Notes: generated from the letters alone by a model not told the origin. Counted from the first letter of the stretch, positions 43,086-54,686 are shown. The stretch is 64,000 nt of DNA from Pieris napi (GCF_905475465.1 NC_062242.1:8335501-8399500); one strand, 5' to 3'. Numbers and translations: made by a program.

Positions 43086-43830
43086 TTAATTTGATTTTAA
43101 CATTTTCAAGAACACGATCATTGTTTCTATTAAAAAGAAATCTTGTGTCTATGTAGAAATGTATATTTTCGTAAACTATTGTTTAATATTCGAACCTTAT
43201 TGTTCTAGTAGGTATTATATGTACTATACGTCAAACTTTATAGACAAAATTTATATAAAAAAATCAGTGATTTAACATATTGTATAGTCCTATTTTTGTT
43301 CACAATATATACTACCATTAATATTTCAATAAGTATATCATCGAGACCAATAGACATAATATATTGCTATTTAAACTATTGGACACAAAAACAATAAACT
43401 AAAACATATCAGTATATTTAATGTAAAAAGAAACATTGTTCAAAATAAATTGAGCTAAAATTACGCTAACAATTGAATTGAGTAATGAAAATCGATACCA
43501 CGCTTATTGTTTATGCAATCAAACAATGTCGGCAGCATTAGTGCAATATAATTGATATTATGTAAATTTATATAAATACATTTATATTATGGAACATCGA
43601 CAATTGAATAGGCGTGTGGACTAATTTAAATTAATTACTTTGACCCTGTTCTATGATATTGTTTGCTGGTAATATTGGTAATTCATTATTATTTACACAG
43701 TATTTCTGCATAATTTATTGATGAGTTTGGTCTAAGCAAGTCTAGAAAATAAATTATCAGAAAACAGATATTTAAGTATCTGGTGTTATAAGTTCTATGC
43801 TTCAAAGCTTTTTTGGGCCTGTATTAAGAC
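43086..43830. other. No gene seen
   Basis: Very AT-rich; no supported feature. Confidence 0.5.
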
Positions 43831-43856
43831 TTTTCTTACATTCATTCCAGGTAAGG
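43828..43856 (+). other. Candidate recursive splice site 2
   Basis: GACTTTTCTTACATTCATTC then CAG|GTAAGG, with the junction at 43850|43851. The pyrimidine tract, CAG acceptor and GTAAGG donor match the ratcheting-point consensus of long insect introns better than site 1, about 2 kb upstream. No exon-like sequence adjoins. Confidence 0.35.
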
Positions 43857-43975
43857 TTGTTTTTGTAGAGTACAAAACTTACTTACACAAATACAGTATT
43901 TACAATTTTCTTAACCTATAAAGTAATAATAAAAATAATTAAAAATAAATAAAATGAAAATCAAAACAAATTTAA

Positions 43976-44172
43976 AAAGTTTTGGTGGCAGTGTACCTTT
44001 AACGCTGGCAGCATATCCTCGCTGTATTGCGAGACTTATTCTTTGAGCCAGGAAAGTGCCAGCTCTGCGGTCACCGGTACTATCTACTAGGCGCCAACTT
44101 AAATCTTTAATAAGCGCCTGTGCACTTGAACCCCACGGCCCAAGAGTCTCTACTCCAAAGGGAACAAAATTG
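43976..44172 (-). pseudogene. C-terminal fragment of a retroelement polyprotein
   Basis: On the minus strand about 60 codons are open: NFVPFGVETLGPWGS, LIKDLSWRLVDSTGDRRAG and FLAQRISLAIQRGYAASVKG, then TLPPK. I know this pattern as the C-terminus of arthropod retroelement ORFs, but I cannot name the clade. The upstream part is lost: the next bases to the right do not continue the family. The open frames annotated by length in this stretch (44056-44346) are in other frames. Confidence 0.6.
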
Positions 44173-44367
44173 AAGTTGGAGGAAGATATTTGTGTCGTTA
44201 AAAAACTTACAAAACTTACTTATTTCGACTATGTATTTGCGTTTTGTTCCCACGGGAATGTAAGTGCGTGCTCCTATTTCACCATGCCTACTGCTCATAG
44301 AGGACAAATCTTTTTTTTTTATTATTTTTTATTATTAATTACTTAAGATATTATGTGGAACATGGTG

Positions 44368-44425
44368 TAATGGTCAGTCCTACGCCCTTGATTTGAGAAC
44401 TGGCAGTAAATGTAAAATTAAAATT
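44368..44425 (+). repeat. Family B LINE tail fragment
   Basis: CCTACGCCCTTGATTTGAGA followed by ACTGGCAGTAAATGTAAA, the core of the family B 3'UTR. Confidence 0.6.
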
Positions 44426-44487
44426 TGAAGAAAAGAGGAATGCGTTCATAATTGTACATTGTGTTACCTAAATGATTTTGAATTTAA

Positions 44488-44708
44488 CTTTTTTTTATTG
44501 GACAATTCACACCAATTGACCTAGTCCCATGCTAAGCTGGTGAAGCTTGTGTTATGGGTACTAGGCAACGGATATACATACATATTATAGATAGATGGAC
44601 ATATAAATACATATTTAAACACCCAAGACCTAAGCATAACACCAAATGCTCATCACATCGATGTCTGTCTGAGCCGGGGATCGAACCCGGGATTCGCAGT
44701 CAGGGGAA
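44488..44708 (-). mobile_element. tRNA-SINE family 2, copy 2 (5' truncated)
   Basis: The A tail (as T) at 44489-44497, body, and B-box complement GGGGATCGAACCC are present. The A-box end is missing; it stops after CGCAGTCAGGGG. AATTTAA at 44481-44487 and 44709-44715 is the TSD, so the truncation happened during insertion. Confidence 0.85.
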
Positions 44709-44715
44709 AATTTAA

Positions 44716-45159
44716 ACACATTCTTATAAGAATGTCTAATTGTAAATAGTACCTGATATTATACAATAGCGATTTAAATTTAGAGTATTTTTTCTTTTAA
44801 TATTGAAAAATTAAATGAGTGCCTACTCACTAGTCAATATTTATTGAGCTAAATCTCGTTAACAGATTAATTATAATACTTTCGTAAGCTTCAGAAACAT
44901 CCTTCAATAAATTGAGTTAACTAAATCGGTTATAAGAGTACGTAGCACTTAACATATTTCACATCGAGTAAATGGTTCGGAAACACGTATATTCCCCTTC
45001 CCACCTCGGCTCTGGAAGTGCCGAAATCCGGTCGAGCTCTAAAGACCAATTTCCCTTGCTAGACGAAACGTGCTTCAAACTTAATTTCATTATGAAGGTT
45101 TTAGTAAAATTAAGAATACAGCACACCACAGTGTTAGATTAATACACATTACGAATTAA
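44716..45159. other. No gene seen
   Basis: AT-rich, with a slightly GC-richer patch at 44993-45060. No feature supported. Confidence 0.5.
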
Positions 45160-45560
45160 TCTATATATATAAAAATGAAACCCGTTTTCCGTTGTCACGA
45201 CATAACATGAAAACGGCTTGACCGATTTAGCCAATTCTTTTTTTATAATATTCTTTGAAGTACGAGGATGGTTCTTACGGAGAGAAAAATTAAAAAAATG
45301 AGTGAAAAATTCTAAAAACAACACTTTACTATATTCCCATACATAATATTCGTAATAATACTTAAAAGTCAATTTGAACTTTAATACCATATCATAAAGT
45401 TCAAGTGTTAGTGGAGGGGTTCCGGGAAGGTAAATTTTAATTTTTTATCAACTTTCTTTTTTTTATCTTAGCTAGACCGGTGTCCCGAATAGCAGAATAA
45501 GTATTTAACAAAAATTAAGAATCGACTGTTCGGCGGTACGATGTTCGCCAGGCCAGCTAG
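45160..45560 (+). mobile_element. Short nonautonomous Helitron, 401 bp
   Basis: The 5' end TCTATATATATAAAAATGAA is followed by AACGGCTTGACCGATTTAGC, a signature of lepidopteran Helitrons. The 3' end has a GGCG-loop-CGCC hairpin and GGCCAGCTAG. Flanked by A at 45159 and T at 45561, the canonical AT target. No protein coding. Confidence 0.9.
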
Positions 45561-46628
45561 TCATAGATAAAATTCTACGAAAGCCAGTCAGTCCGAATTT
45601 TTGAAGAGTATAAAAACTAACTAGCTACTTTTTTTCTTTGTTTATGTATTTTTAGGAAAAAAGTACCAGCAATACGGTTCCAAAGTGGTTGGTAGGATTA
45701 ACTTACAAACTCATTTTCGAATATAGGTCGAAGTAAGAGGAGCCGGTAAGTATATAAATTTTAAAACATTCAAGAATCGTGTTCAAGTTGCCTAATTAAT
45801 TTAGTTAATTTATAACGAAAGTCAGGTTAAAACGATATAAATTTAAAGTTAAAATATTTCAAGTGACTCTATGCCACTCGTTAAATAGTTTTAATTCCAG
45901 TTCTTAAATTTAAAATAAGAATGTACATCCATTACTTTAAATAAAGCAACTCGGAACTAGAGTGCAAACCCAAATTACCTTTCATAGAAATAAATGGGTC
46001 AAATTAATGCTATTTATTTTAGCAAATTGCATTTAAGTTTACACAATGTATTGTTGGATATAATTCCTAGTTGTATGTGGGACACAGTGAGCTACGAATA
46101 GACAGTATAACAGGACAAAGAGCTTTGAAGACTTAGGTTTGTTATTGTTTTGGAAAGTAATGTAATGTGCCACGAGAGAATGTGATATAATCCCTGGAAG
46201 ATATGACAGAAATATTGTTACCGATCTGTCTGTCCAATTGCGCGTGTAATAGTCGACAAATCGGGTATTTAAGTCTGAGAAATCCTAATCTTGTATGTAG
46301 GTCTAGTGGGCTACGCAAAGAGACTGTTACGGGTTCAAATGTTTTGCACAAATCTTATTTTTTTTGGCGCCACCGGTGATGGTATAACCTTTCAGATGGC
46401 AGAATGACAATTTTAGATCAAAGACCTATGTTGGGACCAAAAGAAGATAGTTATCCTCAACTATTCTCTGGTTGATTGTATTCGCGGGCTGCTTTGGTAG
46501 AATGCCTAGAATGATCCCCGATAACCTTTAGAGAGGCTTTGAGAGTTTACCGTAAGCTACACTTCTTGTGACTTTTTAACTACCAGTTACGTTGTATAAT
46601 AACATAATGTATACAAATACAAATTGAT
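45561..46628. other. No gene seen
   Basis: AT-rich; the minus frame 46142-46351 is unsupported. Confidence 0.5.
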
Positions 46629-46985
46629 CTTCTTCTTCTTCTTCGCAAGGAAATGGCACTCCTTGCGAAGGTTGGTAATTTTGGATGCCGCGCTTCTAAT
46701 CAATGACTTGGTGCAAATGACCAAACTATTGTCTTAAGTTTTTCAACCAGCACGCGGCCAGTTCTAATTCTACCTGCCACTTTGCCTTATATCATTAGTT
46801 GAAGGAACTCATATTTTTTGGAGTTACGTAAAACGTGAAATACTCAAGTTTCCTTTTCTTAACCGTCATAAGCACTTCTTTGTTCTTCTGCATTCTGTCC
46901 AGCACGGTTGTATTTCGTATGCGGTCTGTCCAATATATTTTAAGCATACGTCGATACACCTAGATCTCAAACGCTTCCAGATGTC
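46629..46985 (-). pseudogene. RTE-like LINE, C-terminal remnant with (GAA)n tail
   Basis: The minus strand from about 46985 reads LEAFEI-stop-VYRRMLKIYWTD, then VLDRMQKNKEVLMTVKKRKL and EYF. This is the C-terminal pattern of RTE-type endonuclease-RTs (YRRMLRISWTDR...VLRRM). After further stops it reaches WLKNLRQ and ends in (GAA)n, seen as TCTTCTTCTTC at 46629-46642. The 11-bp inverted repeat CTTCGCAAGGA/TCCTTGCGAAG (46641-46651, 46660-46670) lies just before the tail. Too many stops to be detected as an ORF. Confidence 0.75.
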
Positions 46986-47444
46986 ACAAATTGATGAATC
47001 CAATTAAATTATTGTTCTTCCTTGGTAAATTTAGAGTCCCGAACCGAACATAAATAATCTGAATGCGGTAATGGATTGAATAAACTAGTAGCGCACTAAA
47101 GAAACTAAACACTTTGAATTTACATTATCAGTTTTGAAACATAATTTTCACGTAACCATAATGATAGCGATCAGTTCCTCCTTTGAATAATTCATTTATA
47201 AAGCTACTTGAAAACTGCTCAATGAATACATTTTTATAAAACCGCATGCCTGTCTGAATTTCGATAAAATTGTTTTTCATAATAAAATTTTCATATTAAC
47301 CTGTTTACGTTTCACACCGGTGTATGTCATCCTTGTTTGTCCAAGAGGTGAGCGCTCATATTTTAATAATGTAAACACGATGGTAATAAAAATATACTTT
47401 TGTATATAAATTATAGAATAATAATAAATAATCCAAATGTTTAA
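46986..47444. other. No gene seen
   Basis: AT-rich, no supported feature. Confidence 0.5.
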
Positions 47445-47545
47445 AAAGCGAGTCTACTCCTCCCTCAAAGGCCGGCAACGCACCCACTAAAAATTCTGTC
47501 TTTTTGGTCGTCCCGCAAACTTGCCCCCCTATTATATTATTTATA
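47445..47545 (+). repeat. Family A LINE 3' end, strongly decayed, plus strand
   Basis: CAAAGGCCGGCAACGCACCC and, after an internal deletion, CCCGCAAACTTGCCCCCCTA match the order of the family A 3' terminus in the forward sense. Confidence 0.5.
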
Positions 47546-47789
47546 TTAAAAAAAATAGTTGTATAGGTTTATAAGAACGGTTTGCAAACATGGAAAATGA
47601 GACAAATCTTAGCTATTCTTAGACGTAATTAAGAAATTTCAAAACCATTTATTTTTTAGGACTTAAAAGTAAAATATTATATTTGTGCCAACCGAAACCA
47701 AAATATTATTTTTCTTTTATGTAAGATAATGAACGTCAATAAATGTAGTGACATTATTCTAAATTTTCTACCTGTTTTAAACAGCGTAG

Positions 47790-47862
47790 AACAGACTAGA
47801 ACTGGCAAAAAACTGACCGCCACTGTGTATAATTGCCAAGTTTTGCAACTTGCTTGACTAAT
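47790..47862 (-). repeat. Family B LINE tail fragment
   Basis: AGAACTGGCAAAAAACTGAC, CGCCACTGTGTATAATTGCC and AAGTTTT are the complement of the block after the family B stop codon (compare 29860-29910). Confidence 0.6.
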
Positions 47863-48559
47863 AACATATTGAAGCAACAACACTATTTCATACGTGAGTC
47901 TAATCATATATAATCGAAAGAAATAAAAATCTAATCTTCGTTCACTATGGATTGATTGATAGTCGATAGATTGCCCGGTTAGTAACGTAAATTCACTGTG
48001 CCTTCAGAATCTATTATACTTACTGCACACCTATAGTTAATTAAATATATTTATACAATAAGTAAAGCAAGTAAACTGAACTGAAATAACTTCTTAATAA
48101 AAATTTCGAAGTTTTCGAAACGAGTACTTAAATAAATCGTTGTTAAAAATCTTTTCCCAAATAAAATCTTGGTATTGGAGATAATATCGCTTTCAAAGGG
48201 TGACATTAGGAAGCAACAGCACGGCCATCGCCACATTACCGCTCGATAGTACCCGATAGAGGATATCGTCACAATTTACAAAGCCCACATTATCTTTTAT
48301 TGTTCCTCCAATCCGAATGATAATTATACTTCGGTTTTATACCTAGTTTTAAACGTTACTTTTTGTAACATACAAGTATTACACTTCTTTTTTAAAAAAA
48401 ACAGCATTGTTTTTGCTTCGACAACTCCACTGCATGAATATATCTATGCAGTGTACTCTACATACAAATAAACATTCATGATGGATAATTTCAGACAAAA
48501 GATCATAAATATAGAAGAAATTCATGTGGCATCTATATTTCTGCAGTGGGATCTCGAAA
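47863..48559. other. No gene seen
   Basis: AT-rich; minus frames at 48051-48272 and 48379-48654 have no recognisable domains. Confidence 0.5.
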
Positions 48560-48872
48560 AAAGAGTTGCTAACATACGAAACCAGGTTAGAGCATGTTAA
48601 GGTGTCATTTAAGAATCGTAGAAAATTAATTGATATATCGTTTGCGTTTAACATATTTATGAATCAGGTTGATTGCCCCAACCTTTTAACTAAATTTAAA
48701 TTTCGTATACCCTTTAGATACCCAAGGCATCCCATCATCCTATATATTCCTCTTTTCAGAAAAACGTGGTTTGGCCAAACCTTAGCGATATCCAGATTGA
48801 GTATTCTGATAAACGAGCTGGTTCTGTATATCCATAGTTGCTACCCTCATACTTTGAAATCAATAACCCTTT
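48560..48872 (+). pseudogene. Non-LTR reverse transcriptase C-terminal fragment
   Basis: The frame 48524-48874 contains RRKLIDISFAFNIFMNQVDC, PNLLTKFKFRIPFRYPRH, a short hydrophobic segment, then FGQTLAISRLSILINE. The order (R-rich helix, N-x-VDCPNLL, R-x-P-x-R, then a R-L-x-x-L-x-N-E-like end) is the C-terminal tail of Jockey/CR1-type RTs. The first 15 or so residues of the frame are not family-like. No RT motifs are present. The LINE family is distinct from A and B. Confidence 0.6.
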
Positions 48873-48886
48873 AGTTTTTATAATTT

Positions 48887-49266
48887 ACTAGCAGACTCGG
48901 CCAAGCTTTGCTGTGGCTAAAGTTTTTGTTATAGTAGTAAACTATTCAAGGAAAACGGTAGGAGAACACCAGTCATGGGGACCCATGGGGAACATGCTTT
49001 TATGGTGGTTATGCCATTAAATTGTAGCTTATGTGAAACGTTGGTACTTTCAACACAGCGCCATCTGTTAGAATTGTGACTGTCAAATAATAAACAAATA
49101 ATTTGCAATAAAATAATATTACGGGTATAAATGAAGATGTAAGCTATCCTATCTTTTAAGTTAGTTCAAACTGCACACGGTTTGCAAATTTGATTGAAAT
49201 CGGTTAAGTAGTTTAGGAGTCCATAGCGGACAAACAACGTGACACGTAATTTATATATATTAAGAT
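48887..49266 (+). repeat. Dispersed repeat of the ACTAGC...AAGCTTTGCTGTGG type
   Basis: Begins ACTAGCAGACTCGGCCAAGC and TTTGCTGTGG. It ends with GAAATCGGTTAAGTAGTTTA, GGAGTCCATAGCGGACAAAC and ATTTATATATATTAAGAT. Both ends are typical of a widespread insect LINE-derived (RTE-like) nonautonomous repeat. No ORF. Confidence 0.6.
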
Positions 49267-49652
49267 TAATCGATATATTTTTTCGCTTCCTGTTTGCCTA
49301 TAAGTGCTTGTCACATTAAATGTTGTATTTTATTATTCTTTATGTACCAAAGTATCAGTGCACCGAACCTTGACAAGCTTTTGTAAATTAAAAATATATA
49401 TTTTTGTTAAAGTTATGAAATGGGTAAAACTGAAATTAGTAATAATATCAAACCGATATTTACCCTTTAAACTAGACAACGAGCATAAACTTTCATTCGG
49501 AAGTTCGAAATCCACTTTTAGTTCTAACAGTTTATTGGTAACTTTGATTGTTAGATGTAGCAATTTGTTTAATTGGCAACCTTGATCAAGCTTAGGTATT
49601 TGCCATGAGTTTGCTCTTTACGTCGGTTATTAGAGATTATAACTTTTTTTCA
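49267..49652. other. No gene seen
   Basis: AT-rich; open frames on both strands at 49304-49585 are complementary shadows without recognisable content. Confidence 0.5.
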
Positions 49653-49902
49653 TTTTTTTTTTTTTAAAGACAATTCCCACCAATTGACCTAGTCCATGCT
49701 AAGCTGGTGAAGCTTGTGTTATGGGTACTAGGCAGCGGATATACATACATATTATAGATAGATAGACATATAAATACATATTTAAACACCCAAGACCTAA
49801 GCACAACACCAAATGCTCATCACATCGATTTTCGTCTCAGCCGGGGATCAAACCCGTCCCGGGTTCACAGTCAGGGGTACTAACCACTAGACCAATGAGT
49901 CG
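49653..49902 (-). mobile_element. tRNA-SINE family 2, copy 3
   Basis: A tail (as T) at 49653-49666, body, B-box complement with a few changes (GGGGATCAAACCC), and an intact A-box end CTAGACCAATGAGTCG. Full length; TSD not clear. Confidence 0.85.
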
Positions 49903-50110
49903 TCAATTAAGTCAAGCTTTTATTTATTTATTTAATTGAAATATTCGAATCGTAACCAGGAATAAATTAGCTTTTTAACCCTCGCCAACTTGGCGTAAAT
50001 AATACGATAATTTGCATGAAGAATATAGAAATACGCATTGTCTTATATACATAATAGAAAGCGTTTCTTAATTAATGTTGCTGCAATTTTTCTTATGCAA
50101 TTTCTCAATG
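49903..50110. other. No feature seen
   Basis: AT-rich spacer between a SINE and a MITE. Confidence 0.4.
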
Positions 50111-50210
50111 CAGCCCTGCGATTCTAAAATGACTGCTTCACGACTGATTTCAGAGCGACCGCCGATGCGAAAACCGCTGTGTGAGTTCGAAAAGTGAGTT
50201 ACAGAATCGC
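50111..50210. mobile_element. Palindromic MITE, copy 3 (internal deletion)
   Basis: The left stub CAGCCCTGCGATTCT joins directly to AAAATGACTGCTTCACGACT of the right arm, ending GAGTTACAGAATCGC. About 145 bp of the normal unit is missing. Confidence 0.8.
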
Positions 50211-50550
50211 ATGAAAATGCATGGAAAATTCTCCCTACGCGAGGACATTCAAATTTCACAATTCAAGATTGCAAGTGCTGTTATTGACACAGGTGAGATC
50301 AAGTTTTCAAACTAAAATAGCGGCTGTCGCGACGCTTGACAATTGTGAGGGGTTTTCAACTTGTATGCGGAATGTCTGAAACTCCAAATCAAATATTATT
50401 TACGTTTTATATTTTTCATAATGCATGTCCTGGTATATTATTTCATTTTAAACGGAATCATATTTATCCTACTGATAATTTATCAAGAATATAATTAAAT
50501 TATATTAAATTAATGTGAAATTGAATGTGAACCACATCGATATTATTTTG

Positions 50551-50878
50551 ACGTGATAACGTCTTTAAAATCGTTTTAGTCGGGTGACATGTTCAGAAAC
50601 TTGTGTCACACCAAAACCTCACGAGCGCGATCGCAGGTATAACGAGAGAGAGACGGACCGATCTCCCGTCTCATCTCGAGCGCTGCCAGTCATTCCGTGA
50701 ATGTATGAAGAAAAATGTATATCATAGTCGAATAAGTAAACTTGTCATTTTACACCCGAAATTTATCATCAAAAGTGTGAATAAAACGATAGATGTAATT
50801 TAAAATTTGAAAAAATTGTTATCTTAATTAATTCCTTACTTCCCAAAAACTTATATCACCAATAAGACGTTATCACGT
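50551..50878. mobile_element. MITE with 15-bp TIR, 328 bp
   Basis: Perfect inverted repeats ACGTGATAACGTCTT (50551-50565) and its complement (50864-50878) enclose a GC-richer core with GAGCGCGATCGCAGG and CGAGAGAGAGACGG-like sequence. The frame 50603-50803 lies wholly inside and has no recognisable domain. The family is unassigned. Confidence 0.6.
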
Positions 50879-51446
50879 AAACATCTCGATCGTAAACCTA
50901 CTTTACAAACAACCAATATTTTTTTACCATAAAAAATGGTATAATTTTACTAACTTTGCAAAGGTTTTTAAAAGGTTGGCAATTAAAACAGTGACTAGGA
51001 GCTCGACTGCTCAGTGAGGTGGTGTGTTTGAAATTGACCAATGGAATTTTCTATGTGCTGCAACTTGCTGTTAATTAAAAATTCACTAGTAAACAGCTCA
51101 CGCAAAAATCCCTGGCGTATGTTCGACACAGGGGATTGAATGCATAAAAAAATCCATACAATATTCAGAGGCAAAGAAGTTTAACATTGGAATGAGACTT
51201 TAAAATTATTTCATTCTAAATAAAAGTTTCCAAAGCATCTTGTCTCGATATAATTTTGATAAATTTACGAGCGACCTTGCGTCTGAAAGCAGCCATAATA
51301 GGATTGATTTTATTCCGCTCGTGTCCACAGACTATCTAGTGTGGACTACCAACCAGACGTTTCAATTTATTCCTCGTTACAACCATTATTTTTGTACTTA
51401 GAAAATTTGTTATCACTCCTATCATTACGTTTATTCTTTATTTCTT
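50879..51446. other. No gene seen
   Basis: AT-rich with one GC-richer stretch at 51000-51060. Nothing supported. Confidence 0.5.
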
Positions 51447-52058
51447 ACTAGCGACCCGCCCCGGCTTCGCACAGATGCAATGCTGATACTAAATTCAAAG
51501 TGCTATAGAGAATAGAGAGAACCGCGGCCTCCGGCCTCTTGGAATATCTTCGAAAATATTCATTTAAATTATATGTTGTAAAGAGCCATATAGATCTATA
51601 TTAAATCAATACTGTATTTAAGGTATTTAATTGGATAGGGATTAATGCGGTATTGGTTAAAATCGCTTCGAAAATTAGCCATTATTTGTCGTAAAAAGTA
51701 AATTACAAATTTTTTTTTACTGTGGGATATCCATGAGAGATAGACATATACCATCGCGGAGTTTTCTGTAGACCTTTTCAATGTGTACAATACGTAGTAC
51801 ATTATTTTGATAAATCTCGTAGGGTTCGCAATGTAAGCGGAAAAAATTTAATTATTTACGACATCACATTAGAAACCTCAAAAATAACAGTACTTTTCCA
51901 CTATTTAATGGATGTTATTATACATATAAACCTTCCTCTCGAATCACTCTATCTATTAAAAAAACCGCATCAAAATCCGTTGCGTAGTTTCAAAGATTTA
52001 AGCATACAAAGGGACATAGGGTCAGAGAAAGCGACTTTGTTTTATACTATGTAGTGAT
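51447..52058 (+). repeat. Dispersed repeat of the ACTAGCGACCCGCCCCGGCTT type, about 610 bp
   Basis: Starts ACTAGCGACCCGCCCCGGCT and ends with AAAACCGCATCAAAATCCGT, TGCGTAGTTTCAAAGATTTA and GCGACTTTGTTTTATACTAT. This full block order is one I recognise from a very common insect interspersed repeat, usually attributed to RTE-type LINE activity. Apparently full length. The minus frame inside is a shadow. Confidence 0.75.
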
Positions 52059-52429
52059 TATTGACCATCCTGAACCAATCATCACTATTCTTCATTCTGC
52101 TGCTATCTTTAAAATGTTGAAGATTTCTTTTCAGTAAGTTGGATATAAAAAATTAGTTCCACGAAGCTACGATCATTTAAATACGTTTTCTCGAGAAATA
52201 TTTTTCTATTACCATTTTATTTGAATTTGTATGTACATATCTTCTCTTATTTTAACTGGTCAAACACTGGGTGTGGCTAAACATTGGGAATAATCACTAT
52301 TTGTAATATGTTTATGTAAAAGTATTATGTATATATATATATGTAATGTTGGTAATTTTAGCATGATATATATAGGTATATAATCCGCATCAAGGATTGT
52401 TTTTATCATTTTTTTTTGTTTTTTTATTT

Positions 52430-52556
52430 TTCATTTTTTTTTTCCACAAGTATTGCAAAATGAAACTTATATGAAATGTATTCTTTGTTTTGTTTCTCAT
52501 TTCTCAACCATTCAATCACAATGTGCAACAGCGAAGCTTGGCAGGGAACAGCTAGT
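52430..52556 (-). repeat. Partial ACTAGC-type repeat, minus strand
   Basis: The complement of 52517-52556 reads ACTAGCTGTTCCCTGCCAAG followed by CTTCGCTGTTGCAC, resembling the start of the repeat at 48887. The inner limit is unclear. The end GGAACAGCTAGT also mimics a Helitron terminus, but no hairpin precedes it. Confidence 0.4.
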
Positions 52557-53869
52557 TTAATTTATATATATTATATGTAAAAAATAGAGATTTAATACCA
52601 CACGTGAGTTTAATATTATTTACTAGAAGAATAGATTTTTGGCTTTATAACACCAGTACATTATAGTCCGCTAATAAGACCAAAGCCAATATAATACTAC
52701 CAATGTTCTTTATATTAATTATTTATTCAATATTTTTCCATTGGTCATCTATTCAAAAACATTTTATGTTCAAGCCGTAATTAAAAAATAACTTCTACGT
52801 ATTCTTTTGCTGTAAATATAAGCACATTCCATTCTACGTCGCAAATGTCGAACCTTTTCAAGCTCAACTCCGAGATTGCTCCTTTTAGTGAACCCTTACA
52901 AGTGGTTATCATACTCCAGAACGCACTCTTTAAACTTACGTGACAGAATAAGGGAACAAAAGGAACATTAGGAACTGAGATGTTTAAAAATCTGAGAATG
53001 AGAACATTGTTTTTTTTTTTTTTTTCAAAATAAAACCGACACAGTTTAGCCTTTCTTAGTTTCATCATTTTAGTATTATTTATTGAATTCCATTAACATA
53101 CAGTACAATTAAAAAAAATTATAATAAGTAAGGAATTTTAAGGTTTTTTTATCGCTAGTAATTATTCTTACTAATAGCATTTACTATGATAAGAAAAGCT
53201 TGGTTTCGCTTGACGTCTAAATGTCTTAAAAAGCTCTTAATGTCTTAAAGGTTTAGGTTAAGCAAAATATAAAATTATGAAAAAATTTTGTTACGTAAAC
53301 GGCACCGCTGTAAAAATTTCCGTCTTCTACTAAACTATTAAATACCTACTCATTCTAATTTCATCATAATCAAAATGTTTTGATTTATATTTAATAAACA
53401 ATAATTTCATCAGAGTTTTACGATGCATAAGCCACACCTAGCACTCAGGCCGGTAAATAATTTAATATACCAATACTGAACACGCTTTACACAAGTTTAT
53501 ATTTGCAAAATACTTAACACGCAACTTCCTCTTCCAAATAATATGTATAGCATTGATTAAATAGACTATCAGGCTCTTGAGACTATTTAGTATAAATCTC
53601 TTCTTGCTTACGAATGAAATTCTATTCTATTCTATATTTTATTCATTCATGATTTCGTTAATTATGCTTTATGATATATTTTACGAATTCTCTGGATCAA
53701 CAAGGAGTATATTATTGTTTTTATGCTAGGTGGCGCGAAATTTCTATTCTTTGGTCATTTACTTTTTTACGCCGTACCAGACTGGCGCGTATTGATGAAT
53801 CTTAGGATCTGGAAATTAATACAAAACTGTTGTAAGTTTATTTAATTCTCAACTATTCCATTCCATAAA
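52557..53869. other. No gene seen
   Basis: AT-rich with poly(T) at 53009-53024 and ATTCTATTCTATTCTA at 53619-53634. The minus frame 52781-53068 is unsupported. Confidence 0.5.
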
Positions 53870-53985
53870 TGTATTTATTAATTTATTAACACTTCGTTGC
53901 ATCAACATCATAAAAATTGAATATAATTAACTGACGGCCTTATCGCTTTCAAGCGATCTCTTCCAGTCAACCACTGTGAAAAGAT
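53870..53985 (-). repeat. Family C LINE 3' tail with hairpin
   Basis: The minus strand reads GGTTGACTGGAAGAGATCGC, TT, GAAAGCGATAAGGCCGTCAG, then TTAATTATATTCAATTTTTA and GATGCAACGAAGTGTTAATA with an AATAAAT run. AGATCGCTT/GAAAGCGAT-type arms form a stem. The tail after the hairpin is homologous to the right edge of the 90-bp satellite (14090-14140). Confidence 0.65.
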
Positions 53986-54503
53986 TATATATGTATTTAA
54001 TTAAATAAGGTAAGCAAGAAGTGCAAAAATACATAATACATATACATAGTTATTAAGACAAAACTCAAGGAACAAAAAACACTAAACAAAAAAGGATACA
54101 TGAAATGTAAGCTATATCTCAGTTCAACGTCTTTTATTGCATCTTGTAAATTAATAAAAAGAAAATGTGATTCTAGCGATGCTCCAAGAATTAAGACAAC
54201 TCTCACGTGCGTTCACAGAAATCAGAAAATCCTTTTCATCTAACCGAATGAAGATGATGTATCCAATACAACTTGTTTACTCACTGCCTTTGTACATAAT
54301 CGAATGTTTACTTTATTTGTATTGTTTGTCCAACAGAATTTGTTACGAATAGGCATTACTTGCTATAAAACAATGCCAATATAAACGTTTTTTTTAAGAC
54401 TAGAATCGACAAAACAAATATGGACCTCAGTTTTTTTAACATTAGCACTGATCTGGTTTTAAAAGGTAAGGTAAGATATATACGAAGCCGCGGACTTATA
54501 CAT
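53986..54503. other. No gene seen
   Basis: AT-rich; frames 53997-54206 (minus) and 54167-54352 (plus) have no recognisable domains. Confidence 0.5.
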
Positions 54504-54686
54504 CTCAAATCAGTCGTGAAGCAGTCATTTTATGTTTTGGTAATCTAATAAACAATAAACTACAAGCTCCCACCTTTTCAGAATGCCAAATCATAAAATG
54601 ACTGCTTCACGACTGATTTGAGAGCGACCGCCGATGCGAAAACCGCTGTGTGAGTTCGAAAAGTGAGTTACAGAATCGCAGGGCTG
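54504..54686. mobile_element. Palindromic MITE, copy 4 (left end truncated)
   Basis: The inner part of the left arm (CTCAAATCAGTCGTGAAGCA), loop, and complete right arm ending TTACAGAATCGCAGGGCTG. It belongs with copies 1 and 3 (GCAGGG ends). Confidence 0.8.

Noticed and set aside
50275..50300. Possible recursive splice site, ACAG|GTGAGA
   Set aside because: No pyrimidine tract precedes the acceptor.
52517..52556. Helitron 3' terminus (CAGCTAGT)
   Set aside because: No stem-loop before it; fits better as the inverted start of an ACTAGC-type repeat.
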